Source: Thioalkalivibrio sp. ALJ24
Lineage (GTDB): Bacteria; Pseudomonadota; Gammaproteobacteria; Ectothiorhodospirales; Ectothiorhodospiraceae
Length of the DNA: 61,470 bases
Assembly (NCBI RefSeq): GCF_000377785.1
Contig: NZ_KB898734.1
Location: forward strand, 1 to 61,470
Direction: 5' to 3'
Shown here one piece after another: positions 50,587 to 60,096 of the stretch. Positions within the stretch are counted from its first letter, which is position 1. Each line of letters starts with the position of its first letter. The notes below the pieces were generated by a model that was not told where the DNA came from, ran no database searches, and saw nothing but the letters and a program-made list of their open reading frames with translations. The translations under genes and the position numbers were made by a program.

Positions 50587-51156
50587 TCAGAAGATGCCGC
50601 GCACGAAGATGGTCAGGATATACAGCCCGACCAGGGCGATCATCGGCGAGAAGTCGATCGCTCCGGTGGACGGAAGCATGCGCCGCAGGGGGCCGAGGAT
50701 CGGGCGGTTCACGTCGGCGGCAAGGCGCGCGATGGGGTTGTAGCCGCCTCCACCACCGGCCTGCACCCAGCTCATCACCACCTCCACGATCAGGGCGATG
50801 ATGAACACCCAGATCGCGGTGATCAGGAGTTCGCGGATGGCCACCAGCAGCAGGACCAGAGCGTCGGCCTCCAGGCCCAGGATCGCGACGCGCAGCCACA
50901 GTTCGAGGAACTTGAGCGCGATCATCAGCACGATGGCAGCGGTGTCGACCCGTCCGATCGAGGGAAGGATCGGCCGCAGCAGGTTCAGCGGCGGCGTGGT
51001 CAGCATCAGGATGGTCTGCGAGATCGGGTTGCGGTAGTCGGCCCGCACCAGCCCGAAGATGACCCGCAGCATCAGCAGGATGATCGCGATGCCAAAGGCA
51101 ACGCCGATAAGGAAGGTGAGGATCTCCTGGCCGGTGGACATGGCTCCGGGGTTCAT
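50587..51156 (-). CDS. yggT: YggT family membrane protein
   Basis: 189 residues, two YGGT modules, each with two helices. The motif region ISQTILMLTTPPLNLLRPILP recurs as NPIARLAADVNRPILGPLRRMLP, quoted here as TPPLNLLRPILP and DVNRPILGPLRRMLP. It is an inner-membrane protein of poorly known role (linked to osmotic resistance and cell division in some species). It forms a leftward series with proC and yggS, 94 bp after proC. Confidence 0.9.
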   Translation of the reverse strand: MNPGAMSTGQEILTFLIGVAFGIAIILLMLRVIFGLVRADYRNPISQTILMLTTPPLNLLRPILPSIGRVDTAAIVLMIALKFLELWLRVAILGLEADALVLLLVAIRELLITAIWVFIIALIVEVVMSWVQAGGGGGYNPIARLAADVNRPILGPLRRMLPSTGAIDFSPMIALVGLYILTIFVRGIF

Positions 51157-51250
51157 GCTCGCTCCTGATGGTCTGCGCGGATGCGCGTGAAGACGCGTAT
51201 TTTCCTCCAGGGGCGCCGCCGCGCCAAGGGACAGGCCCCCGGCGTAAGCG

Positions 51251-52072
51251 TCAGCCGCGTCCGAGTTCCTCGCTGCGGTGGGCTGCGGCCTGCATGGCGC
51301 GGCGCAGCAGACCGCGCAGGTCGCCCTGTTCCAGCGCGTTCACGGCCTGTTCGGTGGTGCCGCCGGGCGATGTGACGCGGCGGCGAAGCTCAGCGGCGTC
51401 TTCGGGACTGTTGGCGGCCAGGCGGGTGGCGCCGGCCAGGGTCCCCAGGGTCAGTTCGCGTGCGGTCTCCGGGGGCAGGCCCAGTTCCTCGGCGGCGGCC
51501 TGCATCGCTTCGATGATCAGGAAGACGTAGGCGGGGCCGCTGCCGGAGGTTGCGGTGACCGCATGCATCAGTTCTTCATCTTTCACCCACAGGGCACGGC
51601 CGACGGCCTCCATCAGCGCCGTGGCGGCCCCGCGGTCGTCAGCGGTAACTCCGGGGGCGGCGAACAGACCGGTGACACCCGCGCCCACCAGGGCCGGCGT
51701 ATTGGGCATGGCCCGCACGATGCGCGCCTGCGACCCCAGCCATTCCCCGAGGCGGGCGGTGGTGACCCCGGCGGCCACGGAGACCACCAGCGGCGAGCCG
51801 GCGTTCACTGCGTCGCGCAGTCCGGGCGCGACCTCGGGCAGGGTCTGCGGCTTGACCGCCAGGACTAGGATTTCGGTGTCGCTGGCGAGTTCTTGCGGGC
51901 TGCCGGCGCCCAGGCCGGGGAAGCGGCCTTGCAGGGCGTCGATGCGGTCGGGGCGGGTATCGGCGATCGCCAGCTCGCCGGCGGGGCGCCCGCTGTCGAC
52001 CAGCCCCTGGATCAGGGCCTCGCCCATGTTGCCGGCGCCGATGAAAGCGACTTTGCGGGAATGCGGGGGCAT
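51251..52072 (-). CDS. proC: Pyrroline-5-carboxylate reductase
   Basis: 273 residues. The Rossmann motif is FIGAGNMGEALIQGL, the C-terminal signature (GSGPAYVFLIIEAMQAAAEELG, quoted as GSGPAYVFLIIEA) is intact and the end matches ProC. It performs the last step of proline synthesis with NAD(P)H. It follows yggS by 27 bp, the standard arrangement. Confidence 0.95.
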   Translation of the reverse strand: MPPHSRKVAFIGAGNMGEALIQGLVDSGRPAGELAIADTRPDRIDALQGRFPGLGAGSPQELASDTEILVLAVKPQTLPEVAPGLRDAVNAGSPLVVSVAAGVTTARLGEWLGSQARIVRAMPNTPALVGAGVTGLFAAPGVTADDRGAATALMEAVGRALWVKDEELMHAVTATSGSGPAYVFLIIEAMQAAAEELGLPPETARELTLGTLAGATRLAANSPEDAAELRRRVTSPGGTTEQAVNALEQGDLRGLLRRAMQAAAHRSEELGRG

Positions 52073-52099
52073 GCGGACTCCGGTGCAGGAAGGGTGGGT

Positions 52100-52798
52100 T
52101 CAGGCCGGGCGCGGCCCGAACAGGTCGGTGCCGATCCGGACCAACGTCGCGCCTTCGAGGATGGCGGCTTCCAGATCGCCTGACATCCCCATGGACAGGG
52201 TATCGAGTTCGTGGCCGCGACGGCAGAGGTCGTCGCGCAGCTCGCGCAGGCGGGCGAACGGGACGCGCTGGCTCTCGGGATCTGTCTGTGCCGCCGGCAG
52301 GGTCATCAGGCCGCGCAGGCGCAGCCGGGGAAGGGCGGTGATCGCATCGGCCAGCGCCGGCAGGGCCTCGGGTGTCACCCCGGCCTTCTGTGGTTCGGCC
52401 GAGACGTTCACCTGGATGCAGACCTCCAGCGGGCCATGTGCATCAGGGCGCTGATCGTGCAACCGACGTGCGATCTTCTCGCGCTCCAGGGTGTGCACCC
52501 AGGCCGCGCGTTCGGCCACGGCGCGGGTCTTGTTGCTCTGCAATGGACCGATGAAATGCCATTCGATGCCGGCCGGCTCCGGGGGAGCTTCCAGGGCGTC
52601 GTGCTTGTCGACCAGCTCCTGCACGTAGTTTTCGCCGAAGGCCCGCTGACCTTGTTTCAGCAGGCCGCGGATTGCGTCGGTGTCGCGGGTCTTGCTGACC
52701 GCCAGCAGGCGCACGGACGCGGGGTCCCGTCCGGCGCGGTCGCAGGCCGCGGTGATGCGGGCGTGAACTCGTTCAAGGGCGTCATCTGGTGTGCTCAT
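52100..52798 (-). CDS. yggS: PLP homeostasis protein YggS (PLPBP)
   Basis: 232 residues. It keeps the PLP-binding Lys in VRLLAVSKTRD, GENYVQELVDK, WHFIGPLQSNKT and the C-terminal LSMGMSGDLEAAI. The family binds PLP and adjusts its pools without known catalysis. It diverges from pilT across 111 bp. The ATG is close to a possible -10 (TATCAT, 52810-52805), so its leader would be very short. Confidence 0.95.
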   Translation of the reverse strand: MSTPDDALERVHARITAACDRAGRDPASVRLLAVSKTRDTDAIRGLLKQGQRAFGENYVQELVDKHDALEAPPEPAGIEWHFIGPLQSNKTRAVAERAAWVHTLEREKIARRLHDQRPDAHGPLEVCIQVNVSAEPQKAGVTPEALPALADAITALPRLRLRGLMTLPAAQTDPESQRVPFARLRELRDDLCRRGHELDTLSMGMSGDLEAAILEGATLVRIGTDLFGPRPA

Positions 52799-52909
52799 TG
52801 GCCTATGATATAGTCCTTAAGACATGATCAGAAGTGGTGTCTTTCGGGGCGCCATCCACGGTCGTCACGAACGGAGCTCGTGAAGGCCCGGAGCAACGGG
52901 GGGGAATGG
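52799..52909. promoter_or_regulatory. yggS-pilT divergent region
   Basis: 111 bp. AT-rich TATGATATAGT (52804-52814) could serve as -10 for either direction. A TCACGA/TCGTGA inverted repeat is at 52865-52883. I cannot name a definite promoter. Confidence 0.3.
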
Positions 52910-53944
52910 ATGGATATCACGCAGCTGCTGGCGTTTTCGGTCAAGAACGGTGCCTCGGACCTTCACATCTCCGCGGGCATGCCGCCGATGGTGCGCATCG
53001 ATGGCGACATGCGCCGGGTGAATGTCCCGGTGATGGACCACAAGGAGGTCCAGGGGCTGATCTACGACATCATGAACGATCGTCAGCGCAAGGACTACGA
53101 AGAGTTCCTGGAGACTGACTTCTCGTTCGAGGTGTCGGGTCTGGCGCGCTTCCGCGTCAATGCCTTCAACCAGGACCGTGGTGCCGCGGCGGTGTTCCGT
53201 ACCATTCCCTCCAAGGTCCTGACTCTGGAGGAGCTGGCCACGCCCAGAATCTTCGAGGAGATCGCCAATTACCCGCGCGGGCTGGTGCTGGTGACCGGGC
53301 CCACCGGTTCGGGAAAATCGACCACGCTGGCGGCGATGGTCAACCATCGCAACGAGAACGATTACGGGCACATCCTCACCATCGAGGACCCGATCGAGTT
53401 CGTGCATGAATCGAAGAAATCGCTGATGAACCAGCGCGAGGTGCATCGCGACACCCACGGCTTCTCCGAGGCCCTGCGCTCGGCGCTGCGTGAAGACCCG
53501 GATACCATCCTGGTCGGCGAGCTGCGTGATCTCGAAACCATCCGCCTGGCGCTGACCGCGGCCGAGACCGGACACCTGGTGTTCGGCACCCTGCACACCA
53601 GTTCCGCGCCCAAGACCATCGACCGCATCATCGACGTGTTCCCGGCGGCGGAAAAGGACATGGTGCGGGCGATGCTGTCGGAATCCATGCGTGCGGTAAT
53701 CTCGCAGACCCTGATGAAGAAGATCGGAGGAGGCCGTATCGCGGCCCACGAGATCATGCTGGGGACGCCGGCGATCCGGAACCTGATCCGCGAGAACAAG
53801 ATTGCACAGATGTATTCCACCATTCAGACCAGCGCCGGTACCGGGATGCAGACCCTGGACCAGTGTCTGAAGGATATGCTCGCTCAGGGGCAGATCAGCC
53901 GCGAGGATGCCCGGCGCAAGGCCGTGAACCCCGACGCGCTGTAA
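52910..53944 (+). CDS. pilT: Type IV pilus retraction ATPase PilT
   Basis: 344 residues from ATG 52910 (MDITQLLAFSVKNGASDLHI), the standard length. It has Walker A GPTGSGKSTT, the Asp box (TIEDPIEF), Walker B-like GELRDLET, the His box ETGHLVFGTLHT and the retraction motif AIRNLIRE near the C-terminus. It powers pilus disassembly for twitching motility. Its position next to yggS-proC matches other gammaproteobacteria. A GTG at 52880 would only add a non-conserved leader. Confidence 0.96.
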   Translation: MDITQLLAFSVKNGASDLHISAGMPPMVRIDGDMRRVNVPVMDHKEVQGLIYDIMNDRQRKDYEEFLETDFSFEVSGLARFRVNAFNQDRGAAAVFRTIPSKVLTLEELATPRIFEEIANYPRGLVLVTGPTGSGKSTTLAAMVNHRNENDYGHILTIEDPIEFVHESKKSLMNQREVHRDTHGFSEALRSALREDPDTILVGELRDLETIRLALTAAETGHLVFGTLHTSSAPKTIDRIIDVFPAAEKDMVRAMLSESMRAVISQTLMKKIGGGRIAAHEIMLGTPAIRNLIRENKIAQMYSTIQTSAGTGMQTLDQCLKDMLAQGQISREDARRKAVNPDAL

Positions 53945-54002
53945 CGGCGCGCCACCGCCGTGACCCGCCCGGCCAGGCGGTCACGCCAACCGGAGGATGC
54001 CC

Positions 54003-55175
54003 ATGGATCGTGACAAGGCGATCAAATACATGCACGACCTGATGAAGGCCCTGGTGGACCGGGGCGGGTCGGACCTGTTCATTACCGTGGGCATGCCGCC
54101 GGCGGCCAAGATCGACGGGCGGGTGGTACCGCTGACCGAGCAGCAGTTGAGCCCGTCGCACACCCAGGCGCTGGCGCGCGCGATGATGAACGACAAGCAG
54201 TCGGCGGAGTTCGAGCGCAACCAGGAGTGCAACTTCGCAGTCGGGCTGGCAACGATCTCGCGTTTTCGTGTGAACGTCTTCACCCAGCGCGGCAGCGTGG
54301 GGATGGTCATGCGCGTGATCAACTCGGAGATCCCTCGCTTCGAGGACATCCGCATGCCGCCGCAGCTGGAAAAGATCACCATGGAGAAGCGCGGCCTGGT
54401 GATCTTCGTCGGCGGGACCGGCTCGGGCAAGTCGACCTCGCTGGCGGCGATGATCGGTCACCGTAACCGCTCTGCGTCGGATCATATCGTGACCATCGAG
54501 GATCCGATCGAATTCGTCCACCATCACGAAAGGAGCATCGTGACCCAGCGTGAGGTCGGGGTGGATACCCAGGACTACCAGATCGCGCTGAAGAATACGC
54601 TGCGTCAGGCCCCCGACGTGATCCTGATCGGCGAGATTCGCGACCGCGAGACCATGGACTACGCGGTGGCCTTCGCCGAGACCGGTCATCTGTGCCTGTC
54701 CACGCTGCACGCGAACAGCACCAACCAGGCGCTGGATCGCATCATCAACTTCTTTCCCGAGGACCGGCGCGAACAGCTGCTGATGGATCTTTCGCTGAAC
54801 CTCAAGGCGGTGGTTTCGCAGCGTCTGGTGCGCCGCGAGGACGACCAGGGCCGGGTCCCGGCGGTGGAGATCCTGATCAATACCCCGCTAATGGCCGATC
54901 TAATGCTGAAGGGCGCGGTGCACGACATGAAGGAGCTGATCTCGCGTTCGCGCGAGCAGGGCATGCAGACCTTCGACCAGGCCCTGTTCGACCTCTACGA
55001 GAAAGGCGAGATCAGCTACGACGAGGCCCTGCGCAACGCCGACTCGGTGAACGACCTGCGCCTGCGCATCAAGCTCGACAGTGAACGGGCGCGACGCGAT
55101 GGCGCTCCGGCGGTGGCCGACACTGGTGAGGGCATCTCGGTGGAAGAAGATCCGGAGGAATTCCGTGTCCGCTGA
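54003..55175 (+). CDS. pilU: PilT-like retraction ATPase PilU
   Basis: 390 residues. It has PilT architecture with Walker A GGTGSGKSTS, GEIRDRETMD and ETGHLCLSTLHA. The AIRNLIRE motif is replaced by TPLMADLMLKG, as in PilU, and the C-terminus is longer. PilU assists PilT in retraction under load and cannot act alone in the species studied. The start at 54003 has GGAGG 6 bases before it; the ATG at 53997 is immediately after that site and less likely. Confidence 0.94.
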   Translation: MDRDKAIKYMHDLMKALVDRGGSDLFITVGMPPAAKIDGRVVPLTEQQLSPSHTQALARAMMNDKQSAEFERNQECNFAVGLATISRFRVNVFTQRGSVGMVMRVINSEIPRFEDIRMPPQLEKITMEKRGLVIFVGGTGSGKSTSLAAMIGHRNRSASDHIVTIEDPIEFVHHHERSIVTQREVGVDTQDYQIALKNTLRQAPDVILIGEIRDRETMDYAVAFAETGHLCLSTLHANSTNQALDRIINFFPEDRREQLLMDLSLNLKAVVSQRLVRREDDQGRVPAVEILINTPLMADLMLKGAVHDMKELISRSREQGMQTFDQALFDLYEKGEISYDEALRNADSVNDLRLRIKLDSERARRDGAPAVADTGEGISVEEDPEEFRVR

Positions 55176-56343
55176 AACCCAGGACAATCAGGGGGGCGCC
55201 CAGTCCGGCGAGGGCGAGGCCCGTCCGCGCCAGATGCAGATCGAGCCCTATCTCAAGCTGATGGCGCAGAAGGCCGCGTCGGACCTGTTCTTCCTGACCG
55301 GTGCACCGGCGTCGATCAAGGTCGATGGCGTGCTGCAGCCCATCGCACGGCGGGCATTGGTGCCCGGGCAGACCGAGGGCATCGCCCGCGAGATGATGAA
55401 CGAGCACCAGGCGCGCATCTTCGAACAGGAGACCGCGGTCAATTTCGGGATCACGCGTCAGGGGCTGGGGCGATTCCGCGTGAACGTCTATCGCCAGCGC
55501 GGTGAAGTGGCGATGGTCATTCGTTACATCCGCAGCGCGATCCCCACCATCGAGCAGCTGGGTCTGCCGCCCGTCCTGAAGGACTTCATGAACTACCGCG
55601 ACGGCCTGATCCTGGTCGTGGGTTCCACCGGGACCGGGAAGTCCACGACCCTGGCCTCGATGATCGACCACCGGCTGACCATCGACACCGGGCACATCCT
55701 CACCGTCGAGGATCCGATCGAATTCCTGTTCCGGCATAAAAAGGCGATCGTCGGCCAGCGCGAGGTGGGCATTGATACGCCAAGCTACGAACACGCCCTG
55801 CAGGAAGGCATGCGCGAGGCACCGGACGTGATCATGGTCGGCGAGGTGCGCAACCGCGAGACCATGCGCGCCGCGCTCAACTATGCCGACACCGGTCATC
55901 TGGTGCTGTCCACCCTGCATGCCACCAACGCCTCGCAGGCCCTGGACCGCATCATCAACCTGTTCCCCGAGGATCACCGTTCGCAGATCCTCTCGGATCT
56001 GTCTCTGAACCTGCGGGCGATCATTGGCCAGCGGCTGTTGCAGAAGAAGGACGGTTCCCGTGCCGCGGCGCTGGAGATCCTGGTAAATACGCCCTATGTG
56101 TCGGAGCTGATCCACAAGGAGGAGATCGGTGAGATCAAGGACGTGATGGCGAAGTCCGCCTCGGCCGGGATGCAGACCTTCGATCAATCGATCCTGAAGC
56201 TCTTCAAGACGGGCGAAGTGATGCTGGACGAGGCACTGGGCAAGGCCGATTCGCGCGCCAACCTCGAATGGAAGCTGAACTTCGGCGGCGGCATGGGTGC
56301 GGCCGAAGAGGCCGAAGAGGAAGATCTCAAGCCGCCGGACTAG
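55165..56343 (+). CDS. Second PilU-type ATPase in tandem
   Basis: 392 residues from a GTG that has GGAGG 6 bases before it and overlaps the pilU stop by 11 bp. Core motifs are intact: Walker A GSTGTGKSTT, the GEVRNRETM Walker B-like motif and DTGHLVLSTLHA. Again the PilT motif AIRNLIRE is missing (TPYVSELIHKE), so it belongs to the PilU side. It has a Gln/Gly-rich N-terminal tail and an acidic, Glu-rich C-terminal tail (AAEEAEEEDLKPPD). This is a third member of the cluster, probably from duplication of pilU and divergence. Confidence 0.9.
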   Translation: MSAETQDNQGGAQSGEGEARPRQMQIEPYLKLMAQKAASDLFFLTGAPASIKVDGVLQPIARRALVPGQTEGIAREMMNEHQARIFEQETAVNFGITRQGLGRFRVNVYRQRGEVAMVIRYIRSAIPTIEQLGLPPVLKDFMNYRDGLILVVGSTGTGKSTTLASMIDHRLTIDTGHILTVEDPIEFLFRHKKAIVGQREVGIDTPSYEHALQEGMREAPDVIMVGEVRNRETMRAALNYADTGHLVLSTLHATNASQALDRIINLFPEDHRSQILSDLSLNLRAIIGQRLLQKKDGSRAAALEILVNTPYVSELIHKEEIGEIKDVMAKSASAGMQTFDQSILKLFKTGEVMLDEALGKADSRANLEWKLNFGGGMGAAEEAEEEDLKPPD

Positions 56344-56379
56344 TACCGCCGCCGGGAGGGCCAGGGCCCGGGCATGGGT

Positions 56380-57276
56380 CTACGGGGCCGGTTCGGGAAA
56401 TACGTCGGCGGAGGCAAAGACCGGACCGTCGACACACACCCGTTTCATCGCCACGCCCTCCCTGGTGCGTACCGGGACGGTGCAGCCGGCGCAGCCGCCC
56501 ACCGCGCAGGCCATGAATTCCTCCAGCGACACCTGGCACGGCAGGTCGAACTCGGCCGCCAGTTCGGCGCAGGCCTCCAGCATCGGGTGCGGCCCGCAGG
56601 CGAAGATTTCCACCTCCCCGCGTTCGGCGGGGTCCAGTCCGTTCAGCCAGGCGCGTGCGAGGTCGGTGACGAAGCCGTCGAACGCACCGGCGATGCCGGT
56701 CTTCGACGTGAGGCGGCAGGCGACCCCCCAGTCCTCCAGCAGCGGCAGCGTGCCGATGGCGCCGTCCGGCAGCCCCGGCCAGAGGATCTGCGACGGCCGC
56801 GGCCGGAATGGGAACGGGACCTCGGAACCCAGGATCGCGCGGGTGGTGCCCGCCTCGCCCTGCTGGCGCAGACGGTCGGCGAGAAAGATCATCGGTGGAA
56901 TGCCAACGCCACCACCCAGCAGCAGGCGCCGGGGGCGTTCCGGATTCAGCGCGAAGGGGCGGCCGATCGGGCCGAGCATCCGCAGTTCGCGCCCGACGGG
57001 CTGCTCGCTCAGCGCGCGAGTCCCGTCGCCCACCGACTTGTACAGGAACTCCACCCAGCCGGCGTCGGGGTCGACCCGCTGGATGGACAGTGGTCGGCGC
57101 ATGGGCAGGCGCGGCGAACACTGGATATGCGCGAACTGTCCGGGCTGCGCGCGCCGGGCGCATTCCGGGGCCCGGACGCGCAGGATCCACTGGCCGCTCC
57201 CCGCATCTTCGTGTGCCAGGATGGGGGCGGACTCTTCGAACAGGGTGCCGCGATGCGGCGGGTGCTGCGGGCTCAT
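56380..57276 (-). CDS. pyrK: Dihydroorotate dehydrogenase electron-transfer subunit (PyrK-like)
   Basis: 298 residues. The ferredoxin reductase-type FAD domain (RPLSIQRVDPDAG, GDGTRALSE) is followed by an NAD-binding domain (LLLGGGVGIPPMIFLADRL, ACGPHPML) and the 2Fe-2S site C-x4-C-x2-C-x..-C in CAVGGCAGC...VCVDGPVF. It would shuttle electrons from a PyrD1B dehydrogenase to NAD+. No pyrD gene is in the window, and gammaproteobacteria normally use quinone-linked PyrD. The ATG overlaps the pyrC' stop by 4 bp, the last of a series of such overlaps. Confidence 0.87.
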   Translation of the reverse strand: MSPQHPPHRGTLFEESAPILAHEDAGSGQWILRVRAPECARRAQPGQFAHIQCSPRLPMRRPLSIQRVDPDAGWVEFLYKSVGDGTRALSEQPVGRELRMLGPIGRPFALNPERPRRLLLGGGVGIPPMIFLADRLRQQGEAGTTRAILGSEVPFPFRPRPSQILWPGLPDGAIGTLPLLEDWGVACRLTSKTGIAGAFDGFVTDLARAWLNGLDPAERGEVEIFACGPHPMLEACAELAAEFDLPCQVSLEEFMACAVGGCAGCTVPVRTREGVAMKRVCVDGPVFASADVFPEPAP

Positions 57277-58565
57277 GTGTCGTCCTCGCCGGGGCGGGTC
57301 CAGGTGGGCCGTCCGGCGACCCAGGTCTCGCGAACCTCGCCCCCGAACGTCCAGTTGAAAAACGGGGTGTTGTGGCCGGCGCTGAGCCATTCCTCGCGCC
57401 GGACTTCGTGCATCGCGCCCGGGTCGAACAGTACGAAATCGGCGCGGGACCCGGGTGTGAGGCGACCGTGCTCCAGTCCCAGCACGTCCGCGGGGCCGCA
57501 GGTGACCCGGGCCAGGGCCTGTTCGAGGCTCAGCAGGCCGTCCTCCACCAGGCGCAGGGTCAGCGGCAGCAGGGTCTCCAGCGCGGCGATCCCGGGCAGG
57601 GTGTCGGCGAACGGCCCCAGCTTGCTGTCGGCCTCGTGCGGCTGGTGGTCGGAGCAGATCGCGGCGATGCTGCCGTCGGCCACCGCCGCGCGCAGCCCGT
57701 CGCGGTCGCGCTGGCTGCGCAGCGGCGGGATCACGTGGCAGTCGGGATTGAACTCGGCCACGTCCACCTCCGTGAGGAACAGCTGGTGGGCGGCGACGTC
57801 GGCGCTGACCGGGAGGCCGTCGCTGCGCGCCTTGGCGATCATCTCCGCGCCCCGCCGTGTGGACAGCCGCGCAACATGCACCCGCGCCCCGGTCTGCTCC
57901 ACCAGGGCCAGAATGGCACCCAGCGCAGCGGTCTCCGCGGCCTCGGGAATGCCCGAGAGCCCGAGGCGCGTGGATACCGGGCCCTCGTGCACGCAACCGG
58001 AGCCGGTCAGCGCCGGATCCTGGGCCGACAGCACGGTGGTCAGGTCGAAGGTGCTGGCGTACTCCAGCGCGCGCCGCAGCACCAGCAGGCTCGCCAGTGG
58101 CCGCGGCCCGTTGCTGACCCCGGGGGCACCGGCGCGCAACAGCGCGGCCATTTCCGCCAGTTGCTGGCCTTCCAGTCCGTGGGTCAGCGCCCCCAGGGCG
58201 TATACCCGCACGCCGCAAGCCTCGCGGGCGCGGCGCGTGATCAGCTCGATCACCGCCGGTGAGTCCACCGGCGGCTGGGTATCCGGAGGGATGACCAGGG
58301 TGGTAATACCTCCGCGCGCCGCGGCGCGGGTCTCGGACGCGATGGTGGCCTTGTGTTCTTCGCCCGGCTCGCGGGTACGCGCGGCCAGATCCACCAGCCC
58401 GGGGAACAGCCACAGGCCGCTGCCGTCGATGCGCCGGCGCGGCTCGAAGCCCTCCGGGGTGCTGCCGCGCGCGAGGATCTCCTCGCCCTGCACGCACAGG
58501 TCGCCCACCGCATCAAAACCGTCGGCGGGGTCGAGGATGCGGACGTTCTCGATGACCACGCTCAT
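57273..58565 (-). CDS. pyrC': Dihydroorotase-like PyrC' (non-catalytic ATCase partner)
   Basis: 430 residues of the multifunctional-complex-type dihydroorotase family. The metal-binding HxH that normally follows PGLID is missing ([15 protein letters not shown]), so the protein is most likely inactive as a dihydroorotase. It is likely the PyrC' subunit that assembles with PyrB into dodecameric aspartate transcarbamoylase, as in P. aeruginosa. Later motifs ([13 protein letters not shown]) are preserved. It overlaps pyrB and pyrK by 4 bp. A separate active dihydroorotase should be elsewhere in the genome. Confidence 0.88.
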   Translation of the reverse strand: MSVVIENVRILDPADGFDAVGDLCVQGEEILARGSTPEGFEPRRRIDGSGLWLFPGLVDLAARTREPGEEHKATIASETRAAARGGITTLVIPPDTQPPVDSPAVIELITRRAREACGVRVYALGALTHGLEGQQLAEMAALLRAGAPGVSNGPRPLASLLVLRRALEYASTFDLTTVLSAQDPALTGSGCVHEGPVSTRLGLSGIPEAAETAALGAILALVEQTGARVHVARLSTRRGAEMIAKARSDGLPVSADVAAHQLFLTEVDVAEFNPDCHVIPPLRSQRDRDGLRAAVADGSIAAICSDHQPHEADSKLGPFADTLPGIAALETLLPLTLRLVEDGLLSLEQALARVTCGPADVLGLEHGRLTPGSRADFVLFDPGAMHEVRREEWLSAGHNTPFFNWTFGGEVRETWVAGRPTWTRPGEDDT

Positions 58566-59572
58566 GACTGGTGGGCCCCCATCACCATGGACATGACTGC
58601 CATACGCACCGAGATCCCGTAGGTCACCTGTTCCAGGATCACCGAGTGGGGGCCGTCGGCGACTGCGGATTCGATCTCGACGCCGCGGTTGGCCGGGCCG
58701 GGGTGCATCACCAGGCAGGTGGGCGAGGCCAGTTGCAGGCGCCGGGCGGTGAGCCCGAAGCGCTGGAAATACTCGTGCTCGGAAGGCAGATGGGCGTGCT
58801 CCATGCGTTCGCGCTGCAGGCGCAGCATGATGACCACGTCCACATCCTGCAGACCGCTGTCCAGATCATGGTGTACATGCACGCCCAGCTGCTCGACATC
58901 CGCCGGCAGCAGGGAGCGCGGGGCGACCACCCGCACCTCGCCGGTCTGCAGGATGTTGAGGGCGTGGATCTGCGAGCGCGCCACCCGCGAGTGCAGGATG
59001 TCGCCGACGATCGCGACCTTCAGTTTGGTGAAATCGCCCTTGTGCCGCCGGATGGTGAACATGTCCAGCAGGGCCTGGGTGGGATGGGCGTGACGACCGT
59101 CGCCGGCGTTGAGCACGCTGATTCCCGGGGCCGCGTGGCGGGCGATGAAATGGGCGGTCCCGCTTTCCTCGTGGCGCACCACGAACATGTCCACGTTCAT
59201 CGCCTCGAGGTTGCGCAGGGTATCCAGCAGGCTCTCGCCCTTGACCGCCGACGAGGTACTGATGTTGATGTTGAGTACGTCGGCCGACAGCCGCTTGGCG
59301 GCCAGTTCGAAGGTGGTGCGCGTGCGCGTGCTCGCCTCGAAGAACAGGTTCACGATGGTCTTGCCGCGCAGCAGCGGGACCTTCTTCACCGCCTTCTCGT
59401 TCATGTTGGCGAACGATTCGGCGGTATCCAGGATCTCCGTCAGCAGCGTCCGGTTCAGCCCCTCGATCGTGAGCATGTGCCGCAGCTGGCCCTCGTCGGT
59501 CAGCTGCAGGCGGTTGGGGAGCGGACCGGGCTGGGGCAGGCGACTGGTATGCGCGGCGGGCAGCTCCGTCAT
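58562..59572 (-). CDS. pyrB: Aspartate carbamoyltransferase catalytic subunit
   Basis: 336 residues, with an N-terminal extension of about 25 residues as in Pseudomonas-type PyrB. The carbamoyl-phosphate motif is [16 protein letters not shown], then [28 protein letters not shown] and the aspartate-site region [14 protein letters not shown]. It makes N-carbamoylaspartate. No pyrI regulatory gene is present, in line with the PyrC'-associated class. The extension probably interacts with nucleotides or PyrC'. It overlaps pyrR and pyrC' by 4 bp each. Confidence 0.96.
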   Translation of the reverse strand: MTELPAAHTSRLPQPGPLPNRLQLTDEGQLRHMLTIEGLNRTLLTEILDTAESFANMNEKAVKKVPLLRGKTIVNLFFEASTRTRTTFELAAKRLSADVLNINISTSSAVKGESLLDTLRNLEAMNVDMFVVRHEESGTAHFIARHAAPGISVLNAGDGRHAHPTQALLDMFTIRRHKGDFTKLKVAIVGDILHSRVARSQIHALNILQTGEVRVVAPRSLLPADVEQLGVHVHHDLDSGLQDVDVVIMLRLQRERMEHAHLPSEHEYFQRFGLTARRLQLASPTCLVMHPGPANRGVEIESAVADGPHSVILEQVTYGISVRMAVMSMVMGAHQS

Positions 59573-60096
59573 CCGTCAGCGCCCTCCGGGGGCTCCACCG
59601 CCACGCGTTCCAGGCTCAGCGGTTCGGGACCGCGCAGCTTGATCTGTTCGGCCTGGCCCAGCTCCATGTGGGCGCCCGCCACCGCGGCACATACCGGCAG
59701 TTCGCGGCCGTCGCGCTCGACCAGCACCGCGAGCGTGACCGAGGCCGGCCGGCCGTAGTCGAACAGCTCGTTCAGGGCCGCGCGGATGGTCCGACCGGTG
59801 TACAGCACATCGTCCACCAGCAGCACGTGTTCGCCGTCCAGATCCTCCGGAAGCTGCGAAGGGCGAACCTGCGGATGCATCCCGATGCGCGAGAAATCGT
59901 CGCGGTAGAAGCTGATGTCCAGCTTGCCCAGCGGGCGCTGGATACCCAGGCGCTCGCGCAGGTGTTCGGCGATCCACACGCCGCCGGAATGGATGCCGAC
60001 CACGATCGGGGACTCGATCCCGCGGGCTTCGAGGAGCTCGCGGGTCCGCGCGGCCATGTCGTCGAGCAGAACGGGGACTTCAGGCGTCATGGGCAT
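59569..60096 (-). CDS. pyrR: Bifunctional PyrR (pyr operon regulator / uracil phosphoribosyltransferase)
   Basis: 175 residues with the PRPP-binding loop [18 protein letters not shown] and the type I PRTase start [20 protein letters not shown], quoted as [13 protein letters not shown]. In gram-positives PyrR is an RNA-binding attenuator; in gammaproteobacteria this role is less clear. No attenuator hairpin is evident upstream of it here, because it overlaps ruvX by 17 bp. ATGA-type coupling to pyrB. Confidence 0.93.
   Translation of the reverse strand: MPMTPEVPVLLDDMAARTRELLEARGIESPIVVGIHSGGVWIAEHLRERLGIQRPLGKLDISFYRDDFSRIGMHPQVRPSQLPEDLDGEHVLLVDDVLYTGRTIRAALNELFDYGRPASVTLAVLVERDGRELPVCAAVAGAHMELGQAEQIKLRGPEPLSLERVAVEPPEGADG

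Noticed and set aside
52785-52812. Possible sigma54 promoter before pilT (TGGTGTG-N4-TTGGC)
   Set aside because: The -12 GC is displaced by one base relative to the consensus, and it overlaps the yggS start. Too weak to list.
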